Origin: Cytophagales bacterium
Lineage (GTDB): Bacteria > Bacteroidota > Bacteroidia > Cytophagales > Spirosomataceae
Length of the DNA: 64,000 nt
Reading direction: 5' to 3'
Assembly (NCBI GenBank): GCA_024742395.1
Contig: JANSYO010000013.1
Span: forward strand, 30,525 to 94,524
Under the pieces are notes generated by a model. It did no database searches and was not told where the DNA came from. It saw only the letters and a program-made list of their open reading frames with translations. This document shows, one piece after another, positions 54,880 to 63,714 of this stretch. How positions within the stretch are numbered: the stretch's first letter is position 1; the number at the start of each line of letters is the position of its first letter. The position numbers were made by a program, and so were the translations under genes.

Positions 54880-57183
54880 ATGACATATTCCCCTGGCATC
54901 ATTTCGGTGCTTCCTCTTTTCTACATTGGCTGGTCTGACTCAGTTTTGAGTCCTTCAGAAATGAAAATGATTCAAGATCAGATCAATCAAATGAACTTTT
55001 TAAGCAAGGAAGAGCAAAAGACACTCTTAAAATGGACAGATCAGAAAAATCCTCCTGATGAGGAGACTTTCAAAAATTGGCTGATTGAAATAAAAAAGGA
55101 AGCTGCAAAGCTCAATATTTCTTCGAAGGTTTCTCTGGTAGATTTGGGCATTCAGATGGCCAAGGCTTCTTCCGGAACTAAAAGTGAACAAATCTGGGAT
55201 TCGCCAAAAGTAAAGCATTCCATCAAAGAACTGGAGGCCGCATTAGGGGTGAGTCATCAGCTTTCTCAATTAACCTTTTATCAGGCTGTGTTGCCGGAAA
55301 TAAGTTCGGGCCTGGTAGAAGAGAAAAGCTTTGACCCGGCAAGTATTCAGAGCATTCTTGACGGTAAATATGCTGAACTAAAAAGCAAGACTAAGAAACT
55401 CATCATGGATGATTTCTTTGAGGTACCGTATGATTTGAAGGAAAAGGATGCCCTCAGATTAAAGATTCTGGAACAATGCAAAGCCGTAGCAATGCAAGGA
55501 TATGGAGCTTACGCTTATCCAGAGGAATATGGTGGAGCAAATTCTCCTGGTGGAAACGTCGCCATTTTTGAAACTATGGCCATGGGCAATATCAGTCTCC
55601 TGGTGAAATTTGGAGTTCAGTTTGGCCTTTTTGGGGGAGCCATTTTGCAGTTGGGCACAAAGAAACATCACGATAAGTATCTGACTAAAACAGGAACCTT
55701 GGAATTACCCGGCTGTTTTGCCATGACAGAAACCGGTCATGGAAGTAACGTTCGGGGTTTAGAAACTACAGCTACGTATAATCCAGAGGATAAAACCATC
55801 ACAATAAACTCACCTACAGTACATGCAGGTAAAGAATACATTGGTAATGCATTGCATTCAAAAATGGCCGTTGTTTTTGCACAGCTTATTGTAGGTTCAG
55901 AAAATCACGGTATACATGCCGTAATGGTACCACTCAGAAACGATCAACATGAAACATTGCCCGGTATTACCGTAAAAGATAATGGCTACAAAATGGGTCT
56001 TAATGGCGTAGATAACGGTCGCATTTGGTTTGATCAGGTCAAAGTGCCTTTAGAGAATCTTTTGGATAAGTATGGTGGTATAACAGAGGATGGACTTTAT
56101 GAAAGTAGCATTGAAAAGGAATCGAAAAGGTTTTTCACCATGCTGGGAGCTCTGGTAGGCGGTAGAGTATCAGTAGCTGCTGCATCAAATACTGCTGCCA
56201 AAAAATCGCTTGATATCGCTATAAGGTATGCTTTGAAAAGAAGACAATTTGAGTCTGGTATTGAAGAAACTGAGACTCTGATTCTTGATTACCCTACCCA
56301 TCAGGAAAGATTGTTCCCCTTGATTGCCAAATCCTATGCCTTGAATTTTGCTCTTGAGTCTTTAAGAGAAAAATTTGAAAAAGAGTATTATTCCACAGAT
56401 AAACGAGAGGTAGAAACTTTGGCCGCTGGCCTCAAAAGTTATGCCTCCTGGCATGCAACTGATACCATACAGGAATGTAGAGAAGCCTGTGGCGGAAAAG
56501 GCTATTTAACTGAAAACGAGTTTACTGATTTAAAAGCAGACACAGATATATTTACCACTTTTGAAGGCGATAATTATGTGTTACTACAGCTGGTAGCTAA
56601 GGCTCTACTAACAGATCTTAAACAAGAATTTAACGATGGAGGCTTTTTGGCAGTGGCCAGGCATGTTATGAGCAGGATTAGTACTTCGGCTAAAACCCTG
56701 AACCCCCTTTCTTCAAGAAACACCAATGCAGAGCATTTGCTCAGCACTGATTTCCAGATGGATGCACTTGAATTCAGAGAGCAAAAACTTTTATTCAGCC
56801 TTTCAGACAGAATGCGGAGTTTCATAGGCAAAAAACTCAATCCCAATGATATCTTCTTAAAGACACAGTCACATATGATTGTTTTGGCCAATGCCCAAAT
56901 CGAAAAATATATTTACTCCGAATTTAAAAGTGGGATAGATAAATTAAACGATAGCCCGGAGAAGAAAGCTCTTGTTTTAATGCTCAATACGTTTGCCCTG
57001 GATGCCATTCATCGGGATAAAGGCTGGTTTTTAGAGAATGATTACCTAAGTGGCGACAAGTCAAAAGCTATCAGGAAGGTTTTACACGGTCTTTACAGGC
57101 AAATACGGCCAGTGGCAGGTCAATATGTAGAAGCATTTGGTATCCCGAAAGTGCTTAGGAGGGCACAGATTGTCAATGGCTAA
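54880..57183 (+). CDS. Acyl-CoA oxidase/dehydrogenase-family protein
   Basis: 767 residues, of the peroxisomal acyl-CoA oxidase type rather than the shorter acyl-CoA dehydrogenase. An extra N-terminal helical region (about 1-150; VLPLFYIGWSDSVLSPSEMK) precedes the FAD-binding core (ELPGCFAMTETGHGSNVRGL, GLNGVDNGRIWFDQVKVP, YALKRRQFES) with ACGGKGYLTENEFTDLKAD and the likely catalytic Glu in TTFEGDN, followed by a C-terminal helical domain. Oxidises fatty acyl-CoA in the cytoplasm. The dhfr gene overlaps its end by 8 bp. A perfect-looking hairpin precedes its start, pointing to regulation. Confidence 0.88.
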   Translation: MTYSPGIISVLPLFYIGWSDSVLSPSEMKMIQDQINQMNFLSKEEQKTLLKWTDQKNPPDEETFKNWLIEIKKEAAKLNISSKVSLVDLGIQMAKASSGTKSEQIWDSPKVKHSIKELEAALGVSHQLSQLTFYQAVLPEISSGLVEEKSFDPASIQSILDGKYAELKSKTKKLIMDDFFEVPYDLKEKDALRLKILEQCKAVAMQGYGAYAYPEEYGGANSPGGNVAIFETMAMGNISLLVKFGVQFGLFGGAILQLGTKKHHDKYLTKTGTLELPGCFAMTETGHGSNVRGLETTATYNPEDKTITINSPTVHAGKEYIGNALHSKMAVVFAQLIVGSENHGIHAVMVPLRNDQHETLPGITVKDNGYKMGLNGVDNGRIWFDQVKVPLENLLDKYGGITEDGLYESSIEKESKRFFTMLGALVGGRVSVAAASNTAAKKSLDIAIRYALKRRQFESGIEETETLILDYPTHQERLFPLIAKSYALNFALESLREKFEKEYYSTDKREVETLAAGLKSYASWHATDTIQECREACGGKGYLTENEFTDLKADTDIFTTFEGDNYVLLQLVAKALLTDLKQEFNDGGFLAVARHVMSRISTSAKTLNPLSSRNTNAEHLLSTDFQMDALEFREQKLLFSLSDRMRSFIGKKLNPNDIFLKTQSHMIVLANAQIEKYIYSEFKSGIDKLNDSPEKKALVLMLNTFALDAIHRDKGWFLENDYLSGDKSKAIRKVLHGLYRQIRPVAGQYVEAFGIPKVLRRAQIVNG

Positions 57184-57673
57184 GATTTCGATTATTGCGG
57201 CTATGAGCCAAAACCGAGCCATAGGAAACCAAGGATCATTGCCCTGGCCTGAACCTATTCCAGCTGACTGGGAGCATTTAGAAAAAGTGTCCAAAGGCAA
57301 AAAGATGATTATGGGTCGTAAAAGTTATGAGGACAAACATAGAGTATCATCAAAGGCCGGAAACTATGTGGTAAGTAGTCAATCAAACCTTGAACTTGAT
57401 GAAGGTTTTCAGCAAGTGGGCTCTTTAAAAGAGGCCCTGGAGTTAACCCGGAAACAAAAGGAAGTTTTTGTAATTGGCGGCAACTCGCTTTTTGAAGAAG
57501 CTATACTACTTTGTGATAACCTTTATTTGACCGAGGTACAAGAGAATTTTGAAGGAGATACTTTTTTCCCGGAGTTTGATTCTTCAGCATTTAAGACTGA
57601 GTACGCCATTAATTTTGCGGTTTCTGATGAAAGCCCCTACCCCATGGTGATTAAGAAAATGGTCAGAGTATGA
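57176..57673 (+). CDS. folA: Dihydrofolate reductase
   Basis: Reduces dihydrofolate to tetrahydrofolate with NADPH. 165 residues with ISIIAAMSQNRAIGNQGSLP (substrate and cofactor site), KMIMGRKSYEDKHR, and EVFVIGGNSLFEEAILLCD; WPEPIPADWEHLE supplies the acid residue expected near Asp27. ATG 57176 overlaps the acyl-CoA oxidase end by 8 bp; a longer frame (57137) lies wholly within that gene and is rejected. pabB/pabC lie elsewhere in the window. Confidence 0.93.
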   Translation: MAKISIIAAMSQNRAIGNQGSLPWPEPIPADWEHLEKVSKGKKMIMGRKSYEDKHRVSSKAGNYVVSSQSNLELDEGFQQVGSLKEALELTRKQKEVFVIGGNSLFEEAILLCDNLYLTEVQENFEGDTFFPEFDSSAFKTEYAINFAVSDESPYPMVIKKMVRV

Positions 57674-57758
57674 GGATGTTTCATAACCTAAATCGGAGGA
57701 TCAAATTGTTTTTCGATTCAAATACTTCAATAAAGCAAGATCAATCAGGCAGTCTGGC

Positions 57759-57766
57759 TAAATTTG
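57759..57766 (+). promoter_or_regulatory. Bacteroidota -7 box (TAAATTTG) at the ABC-F start
   Basis: Exact TAnnTTTG ending just 4 bases before the ABC-F ATG (57771). If used, transcription would begin at or within a base or two of the ATG, giving a leaderless mRNA. No TTG 19 bases upstream. Confidence 0.4.
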
Positions 57767-57770
57767 CCGC

Positions 57771-59639
57771 ATGAATTATTTATCCGCAGAGAATATTGGC
57801 AGAGACCTTGGTGAGAGATGGCTTTTTAAAGGACTCACCTTTGGTATTTTACAAGGTGAAAAAGTAGCCTTAATTGGATCTAATGGCTCTGGTAAAACCA
57901 CCCTGTTAAATATGGTAGCAGGGGTTACAGAAACAGATGGCGGAGAAATCAGCATCAGAAAGGATATCAGAACCGGTTATCTGGAGCAAGACCCTGATCT
58001 GAATGAGCATCAGACTGTATTGGAAACCATTTTCAATGCTGAGAATGAAATTACTACCGCTATTAAAAATTATGAAATAGCTACTGAGACCAACGATGTA
58101 GATCTGATGGCTACGGCTATTGAAACTCTCGATGCACTTCAGGCATGGGATTACGAAGCCAAAGTGAAGCAAATTCTTGGTAAACTAGGTATTCATGATT
58201 TTGACAAACTTATTTCTCAACTCTCCGGTGGTCAAAGAAAACGTGTGGCTCTGGCCAAGGTTTTAATAGATAATCCTGACTTTATTATTCTGGATGAGCC
58301 TACTAACCATCTGGATCTGGAAACTATCGAATGGCTAGAGGGCTATCTGGCCACCTCTAACACTACCCTCTTCCTTGTTACGCACGATCGTTATTTCCTG
58401 GATAAAGTATCAAATAGAATTATGGAATTGGCCAATAATCAAATTCATAAATTCACTGGAAACTATGCGTACTATTTAGAGAAAAAAGCGGAGCGTGAGG
58501 CTATAGATGCTGTGGTGCAGGAGAAAAACCAACAGCGATTGAAAAAAGAACTGGAATGGATGCGTAGACAACCCAAAGCCAGAACAACCAAAGCTCAGTA
58601 CAGAATTGACGCTTTCCATGATCTAAAAGAAAAAACGAGTGGCCATAAGAAAGAAGAGAAAATAGAACTGAATGTCCGTACAGAAAGGATGGGCAAGAAG
58701 ATTATTGAAATTCACGATATTTCAAAATCTTATAATGGCAAAACCTTTATTGACCATTTCAATTACACCTTTAAGCGAGGTGATAAAATAGGGATTGTAG
58801 GCAAGAACGGAATGGGTAAAACCACCATGCTGGATATCATCATGGGTCTCACAAAACCAGACAGCGGTAAAGTAGTGAAAGGGGATACCATTAAAATTGG
58901 ATATTACTCACAAGGAGGATTAGATTTTAGTGAAGATCAGAAAGTAATTGACGCCATTAGAGAATACGCGGAGTTTGTGAAATTAGGCGATGGCAGAGAA
59001 TTGTCTATTTCTGCATTTTTAACTATGTTCTTGTTTCCGCCTAAAGTTCAGCACAACTATATTCATAAGCTATCTGGTGGCGAGAAAAGAAGATTACAGC
59101 TCATGAAGGTATTGGTACAAAGCCCAAACTTCCTTATTCTGGATGAGCCAACCAATGACCTTGATATTGACACACTGAACGTGCTGGAGGAATTCCTGGA
59201 GGCATACTCCGGCTGTTTGCTGGTAGTATCTCACGATAGATATTTCATGGATAAGATCATTGACCATGTCTTTGCTTTTGAAGGCCATGGCTATATTAAA
59301 GATTTTCCCGGGAACTATACGGAATATAGAAATTACAAAGACGAGCAGGAAAAAGAACAACAAGCAGAAGCAAAACCCAAGGAAGAAATAAAAGAAGAGA
59401 AGGCTGCCGTAGTTACAGAAGAAAAGAAGAAACTGAGCTATAAAGAAAAGAGGGAGTTTGAACAATTGGAAAAAGATATGGCAGCCATGGAGAAAAGAAA
59501 AGGAGAGATTATTGAACTCATGAATGGCGGCGAAACAGATTTTGAAAAACTGCATGCACTTGGTGCCGAATTAGAAAATATCAAATCCTCACTGGAAGAA
59601 AAAGAATTCAGATGGCTAGAACTCTCTGAGCTTGCCTGA
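57771..59639 (+). CDS. ABC-F family ATPase (Uup-like)
   Basis: 622 residues with two ABC ATP-binding domains and no membrane part. First: Walker A GSNGSGKTT (about 35-45), LSGGQRKRVALAKVL, DEPTNHLDL. Linker about 240-310 (EWMRRQPKARTTKAQYRIDA). Second: GKNGMGKTT, LSGGEKRRLQLMKVL, DEPTNDLDI. The C terminus is a Lys/Glu-rich coiled coil (about 545-622). ABC-F proteins act on ribosomes or on DNA repair; the C-terminal coiled coil resembles Uup. Precise role is not determined. Confidence 0.92.
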   Translation: MNYLSAENIGRDLGERWLFKGLTFGILQGEKVALIGSNGSGKTTLLNMVAGVTETDGGEISIRKDIRTGYLEQDPDLNEHQTVLETIFNAENEITTAIKNYEIATETNDVDLMATAIETLDALQAWDYEAKVKQILGKLGIHDFDKLISQLSGGQRKRVALAKVLIDNPDFIILDEPTNHLDLETIEWLEGYLATSNTTLFLVTHDRYFLDKVSNRIMELANNQIHKFTGNYAYYLEKKAEREAIDAVVQEKNQQRLKKELEWMRRQPKARTTKAQYRIDAFHDLKEKTSGHKKEEKIELNVRTERMGKKIIEIHDISKSYNGKTFIDHFNYTFKRGDKIGIVGKNGMGKTTMLDIIMGLTKPDSGKVVKGDTIKIGYYSQGGLDFSEDQKVIDAIREYAEFVKLGDGRELSISAFLTMFLFPPKVQHNYIHKLSGGEKRRLQLMKVLVQSPNFLILDEPTNDLDIDTLNVLEEFLEAYSGCLLVVSHDRYFMDKIIDHVFAFEGHGYIKDFPGNYTEYRNYKDEQEKEQQAEAKPKEEIKEEKAAVVTEEKKKLSYKEKREFEQLEKDMAAMEKRKGEIIELMNGGETDFEKLHALGAELENIKSSLEEKEFRWLELSELA

Positions 59640-59735
59640 TATTTTATGTGTGATAACTATTCTTAATTTCTTTATAATTGAAAAAGGTTTTCATTTCTGA
59701 GGAATCCCTTTATTTTTACGCAAAAGCCACCACTC

Positions 59736-60386
59736 ATGGAAAGCGTCGTAGACTTTTTTCAATATTTAACTAACTCAGAAGAGATAATTCAAACAGGAGG
59801 ACTCATAGCCATTGTGCTGATAGTCTTCATTGAAAATGGTCTGTTTTTTGGGTTTTTCCTGCCAGGAGACTACCTCCTGTTCTTGTCTGGAGTATTCTGT
59901 GGACTGGGCATTTTGACTGTCAATTTTTACCTTCTTTTATTGGCCGTTTTTGCAGCGGCTGTATTGGGCTCATTTACAGGTTATATTTTTGGTTTCTATT
60001 TTGGCGAAGCCCTGGAGTATAAAGAAGAAAATATCTTTTTTAAGAAAAGGTATCTTATCAGAACTAAGAAATACTTTGAGAAATACGGAAGCAGAACCCT
60101 CATTATAGCCCGTTTTCTACCTATTATAAGAACCTTTGCCCCTATTCTGGCGGGTTTAGTAAAAATGAAACCATTTACCTTTTCTATTTATAATGTGGTA
60201 GGTGCTGTTTTATGGGTAGGTGGCCTGGTATCAAGTGGTCATTATTTAGGGGTGCATTTTCCTGGCATAATTGATTATGTACATTACATTATTCTCTTCT
60301 TTTTAGCCATTACCACTTTTACGGTTATTAAAGGTTATCTCTCTGCCAAGCAGGAGATTGAAACTGATCTGGATAAAGGAAAATAA
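59736..60386 (+). CDS. DedA-family membrane protein
   Basis: 216-residue integral membrane protein of the DedA/SNARE-associated family. Signatures: FIENGLFFGFFLPGDYLLFL, GFYFGEALEYKEE and FGSRTLIIARFLP-like block (KYGSRTLIIARFLPIIRTFA), with about five hydrophobic segments. DedA proteins have been linked to undecaprenyl-phosphate recycling and envelope homeostasis; the role here is by family. Convergent with the OmpA gene; 60 bp separate them. Confidence 0.9.
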   Translation: MESVVDFFQYLTNSEEIIQTGGLIAIVLIVFIENGLFFGFFLPGDYLLFLSGVFCGLGILTVNFYLLLLAVFAAAVLGSFTGYIFGFYFGEALEYKEENIFFKKRYLIRTKKYFEKYGSRTLIIARFLPIIRTFAPILAGLVKMKPFTFSIYNVVGAVLWVGGLVSSGHYLGVHFPGIIDYVHYIILFFLAITTFTVIKGYLSAKQEIETDLDKGK

Positions 60387-60446
60387 AAAAAGAGCCCCCA
60401 GCTTTTACACCAGAGGCCCCAGATTATAAAAAAGGAACACACATTT

Positions 60447-61361
60447 TTATTTGTTCGCCAGATCCGGATTTAAAAGATCATAAAACTGATCTAGTTTTGG
60501 CATTAAGATGATTCTTGTCCTTCTGTTGATAGCCTTGTTCTGAGGCGTATCATTCGGCATTAACTTATTAAACTCACCACGCCCGGCAGCAATTAACCTG
60601 TTAGGATCAATGTTGTAACGGGTCTGAAGAACTCTAACTACTGAGGTAGCTCTCTTTACACTCAGATCCCAGTTGTCCTCTAAAACATCTGTCTGTATAG
60701 GCGTGTTATCTGTGTAACCTTCTACCATTACTTCAAGATCAGGTCTTGACTTAATGATTTTAGCAATTTTACCTAACACCTCGTTTGCACGTGCAGTTAA
60801 TTTATAGCTGCCAGAATTGTACATCATTGCATCTGAAAGGTTAATCATCACCACCGTTTTGTCTACCTTAATTTCTACGTCTTTGTCATCAAGGTCAAGA
60901 CCAATACTGCTCTTCAGGTTCACTGCCAAAGCCAGATTAATAGAATCGACCTTTGTCTTCGCTGCTTGCAATAATCTGATGTATTTGTCTTTTTCTCCCA
61001 GCTGAGTCAATGTTTTGTCAATGTTGCTGTTCGCAGTTTTTGACAATACGGTAAGACCCTCTACCTGAATTAACTGTTGATCTCTGTTTTTCTGAAGATC
61101 TGCCACCTGAGCTCTTAAGTCACTAATTTGCTCTTCACGTAGTTTAATTACACTGCTTGACTCCACCTTATTTGAGCTTAAATCGCTCTGAAGTTTTACA
61201 TTTTGCCTATTGGCACTTGCCAGTTCTTCATTACACTTAGAAAGACTGGCGTCAGACTGACTTAGTTTTGACTGGATATCCACATACTTTTTCTTACTCA
61301 CGCAAGAAACCATGCTACCGGCAGCCAAAAAAGAAATCAAAACCCATTTAAGACTTTTCAT
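60447..61361 (-). CDS. OmpA/MotB-domain lipoprotein
   Basis: 304 residues: lipoprotein signal (LKWVLISFLAAGSMVSC, Cys near residue 20), a coiled coil of about 110 residues (KLSQSDASLSKCNEELASAN, VIKLREEQISDLRAQVADLQ), then an OmpA-like peptidoglycan-binding domain (about 185-300; VMVEGYTDNTPIQTD, LSVKRATSVVRVLQ, AAGRGEFNKLMPND, KAINRRTRIIL). Anchors the outer membrane to peptidoglycan. ATG 61361 is used rather than TTG 61367. Upstream about 190 bp separate it from the histidine kinase. Confidence 0.9.
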   Translation of the reverse strand: MKSLKWVLISFLAAGSMVSCVSKKKYVDIQSKLSQSDASLSKCNEELASANRQNVKLQSDLSSNKVESSSVIKLREEQISDLRAQVADLQKNRDQQLIQVEGLTVLSKTANSNIDKTLTQLGEKDKYIRLLQAAKTKVDSINLALAVNLKSSIGLDLDDKDVEIKVDKTVVMINLSDAMMYNSGSYKLTARANEVLGKIAKIIKSRPDLEVMVEGYTDNTPIQTDVLEDNWDLSVKRATSVVRVLQTRYNIDPNRLIAAGRGEFNKLMPNDTPQNKAINRRTRIILMPKLDQFYDLLNPDLANK

Positions 61362-61409
61362 TTTCAATTGTATTTGATTGTTTGTTTAAATAAAATAACC
61401 GTTTGCCCT

Positions 61410-61429
61410 TTGGCTTTGTATCAAGCCAA
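61410..61429. repeat. Short hairpin upstream of the OmpA gene
   Basis: TTGGCTT (61410-61416) and AAGCCAA (61423-61429), 6-base loop. No U-tract; role unknown (leader structure or coincidence). Confidence 0.4.
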
Positions 61430-61554
61430 TGGGACAGGTTAAATCTCAAAAGGTTCTTTGTAGAATGTGTTTCCTTTATAATCTTTATCGACTTAACAGA
61501 TACAAAGAAATAACTATAAGCTTTATTTCAGCTTAAGTAGCCCTTAAATAAAAC

Positions 61555-62919
61555 TTAAATTTTAAATCTTATTCTAAAGCGGTTAATATCAGCCCCTTCG
61601 GTTTCATATGTAAGTGCAGCTTCATGAAAGTCAAGTATCCTTTTTGACATTCTTAAACCCAAACCATAACCGGTAGACTTTCGTGAATTAGCCCCACGCA
61701 TAAATGACTCAAAAAGCCTTTTTTGTTCTTGATTTGTAAGAATGGGACCATTGTTTTCTAAAAGTACTTCTACAGATTGCTGCCCGTGAATAATAGTTAC
61801 TTTCGATTTATGATCTGAGGAATATTGAAAGGCATTTTTGAGCAAATTAGATATGGCAATCTGAAGTATAGATTTAATGCCTTTGGTCTCAAGAATTAAT
61901 TCGGCACCATCTACCTCTTTAATCTCAAAATTTAGTTCATATTCCGGATTCGTCTTACGTAAATTTTCATAAGCCATAAAGATGATTTCATCTATTCTCA
62001 CATTTTCAAAATCAAGCTTTTCAGCTTCCTTTTCCAATTTAGATAGTAATAATAGCGAATTGATTATATCAGATAAATGGTGGATATCAGATTTGATATT
62101 CACCAGGTATTCCTTCACTTCAGGTTTATGTTCAAAATTCTGAAGCATACCTTCAATCTGAAAAGCTATTCGGGTTAGGGGCGTTCGTAATTCATGTGAA
62201 GCATTGGCTGTAAACTCCTTTTGGGTATCAAAAGCTTGTTCTATTCGGCCAATCATGCTATTAAAAGTGCGGGTAAGAGTATCCATTTCATCGCTGTTCC
62301 CACTTTCTAATATCCTATGATTCAGCTTACTACCCGTAATTCTCACTATCTGCTCATTAAATCTGGATAGCGGAGAAAGAAGTGTTTTAACCAAAAATAA
62401 GGTCAGTAGCCAAACCAATACCGTACCAGCCAAAAAAGTGATAATTAAAACATAGAGCAGGAACTCCAGCTTTCGGTTTCCATACTTATCTTCTGCAGAA
62501 ATTATGGCAAAATAATCTCTGTCTTCATAACTGTAATAAACACCCACCACCTCATTTAAGCCCTCCTTTCTATAAAAAAAAGGATCTTTTCTTAGAACGG
62601 CCAGATCTTTACTGCTCCAGTTTATCCGGGCGTCATCAAGACTGCTGTATATTAGATCAAAACCATCGTCAAAAACCAAAATTTTCTCATCAAAGAGCTT
62701 ATTGATACTGTTTTGGTCAATCAGTTTCAGCAGTTGCTTATCCACTTCCTTTACTTCCAGCAGAAGTTTAGCGGTAGTCAGGGCCTTATCTTCCAGCCTT
62801 TTTACAAACTCATCTTCTCTGTACTGAGCAGAAGTGGTATAAATAATAATACAGGCCAATGCCAGAATAGCTGAAAAAACCGATGCTGCAGAAATCGATA
62901 TCTTTCTTCTTAAGGTCAT
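61555..62919 (-). CDS. Membrane sensor histidine kinase
   Basis: 454 residues: membrane helix 1 (about 12-32), a periplasmic sensing region (about 33-150), helix 2 (about 155-178), HAMP (about 180-232), HisKA with phospho-His242 (EFTANASHELRTPLTRI), and a HATPase_c domain (NLLKNAFQYSS N-box, LENNGP G1, STGYGLGLRMSKRI G2). Pairs with the response regulator, whose stop its start overlaps by 4 bp. The stimulus is unknown. Confidence 0.94.
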   Translation of the reverse strand: MTLRRKISISAASVFSAILALACIIIYTTSAQYREDEFVKRLEDKALTTAKLLLEVKEVDKQLLKLIDQNSINKLFDEKILVFDDGFDLIYSSLDDARINWSSKDLAVLRKDPFFYRKEGLNEVVGVYYSYEDRDYFAIISAEDKYGNRKLEFLLYVLIITFLAGTVLVWLLTLFLVKTLLSPLSRFNEQIVRITGSKLNHRILESGNSDEMDTLTRTFNSMIGRIEQAFDTQKEFTANASHELRTPLTRIAFQIEGMLQNFEHKPEVKEYLVNIKSDIHHLSDIINSLLLLSKLEKEAEKLDFENVRIDEIIFMAYENLRKTNPEYELNFEIKEVDGAELILETKGIKSILQIAISNLLKNAFQYSSDHKSKVTIIHGQQSVEVLLENNGPILTNQEQKRLFESFMRGANSRKSTGYGLGLRMSKRILDFHEAALTYETEGADINRFRIRFKI

Positions 62920-63602
62920 GACTCGTTTTTGAGGTAATAACCAAAGCCTGGTTTTGTGTGAATAAGGTGTGGAGTAAACTCTTTGTCAATCTTCTTTCTT
63001 AAAAAATTGATATACACTTCAATGGTATTGAGACTGGTCTCAAAATGAATATCCCAGATTTGCTCCGCAATGGTTTGCTTTGAAACCACCCTGCCATTGG
63101 CTTTAGCCAAAAAAACCAACAATTGGTATTCCTTCTTTGTTAACTCGATAGTCTTACCACCTCGCTTTACTATCATGTCTGTTTCATTGATTTCCAGATC
63201 AGCAACACGTAGTACATTAGCCTTTGTCTCCTCTTTGCCGCCCCTTCTGAGTACAGAGTTTATACGAAGGATAAGTTCTTCAAAATGAAAAGGCTTAACC
63301 AGATAATCATCGGCTCCGTTATTGAATGCATCCTTCTTATCCTGAATATCGCCGTAGGCCGTCAGCATAATAATTGGGGCAGTAAACCCTTCTTCTCTTA
63401 GCCGCTTACATACCTGAAGGCCGTTAAGCTGAGGCACATTTATGTCTAACAAAAAGATTTCAAATTTATGCTGCTTTACCATTCTGAATAGAATGTCGCC
63501 ATCAAATACCACTTCGCAATCAAAGCCTCTGGAGTCCAGAAAACTCTTTACTTCTTTGGCTAGTGTTGCATCATCTTCCAGAATTAAGGCTTTGATTCCC
63601 AT
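62916..63602 (-). CDS. OmpR/PhoB-family response regulator
   Basis: 228 residues: a receiver domain with acidic pocket LEDD, phospho-acceptor Asp53 (FLLDINVPQLNG), Thr81 (MLTAYGD) and Lys103 (YLVKPFHFEE), then an OmpR-type winged helix (about 130-228; KRGGKTIELTKKEYQLLVFL, TSLNTIEVYINFLRKKID, LIHTKPGFGYYL). First gene of the RR-HK operon, with the kinase directly downstream. Confidence 0.95.
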   Translation of the reverse strand: MGIKALILEDDATLAKEVKSFLDSRGFDCEVVFDGDILFRMVKQHKFEIFLLDINVPQLNGLQVCKRLREEGFTAPIIMLTAYGDIQDKKDAFNNGADDYLVKPFHFEELILRINSVLRRGGKEETKANVLRVADLEINETDMIVKRGGKTIELTKKEYQLLVFLAKANGRVVSKQTIAEQIWDIHFETSLNTIEVYINFLRKKIDKEFTPHLIHTKPGFGYYLKNES

Positions 63603-63698
63603 TTTATTATTCTTCTATTGCTAAACAATTTACCCTTAAGTTATCAAAAATGTATTGCTACACTTCTGTAAGGTTAATCCCTTTAGCGATTACAGTTA

Positions 63699-63706
63699 CA
63701 AAATTA
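63699..63706 (-). promoter_or_regulatory. Bacteroidota -7 box (TAATTTTG) before the two-component operon
   Basis: Exact TAnnTTTG on the minus strand, about 97 bases before the regulator ATG at 63602. No clear -33 TTTG at about 19 bases. It lies just past the stop of the partial gene upstream. Confidence 0.4.
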
Positions 63707-63714
63707 TGATTGAA

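Noticed and set aside
60387..60446. Possible bidirectional terminator between DedA and OmpA genes (GAGCCCCCAG and GAGGCCCCAG)
   Set aside because: The two GC-rich blocks are direct, not inverted, repeats, so no stem forms.
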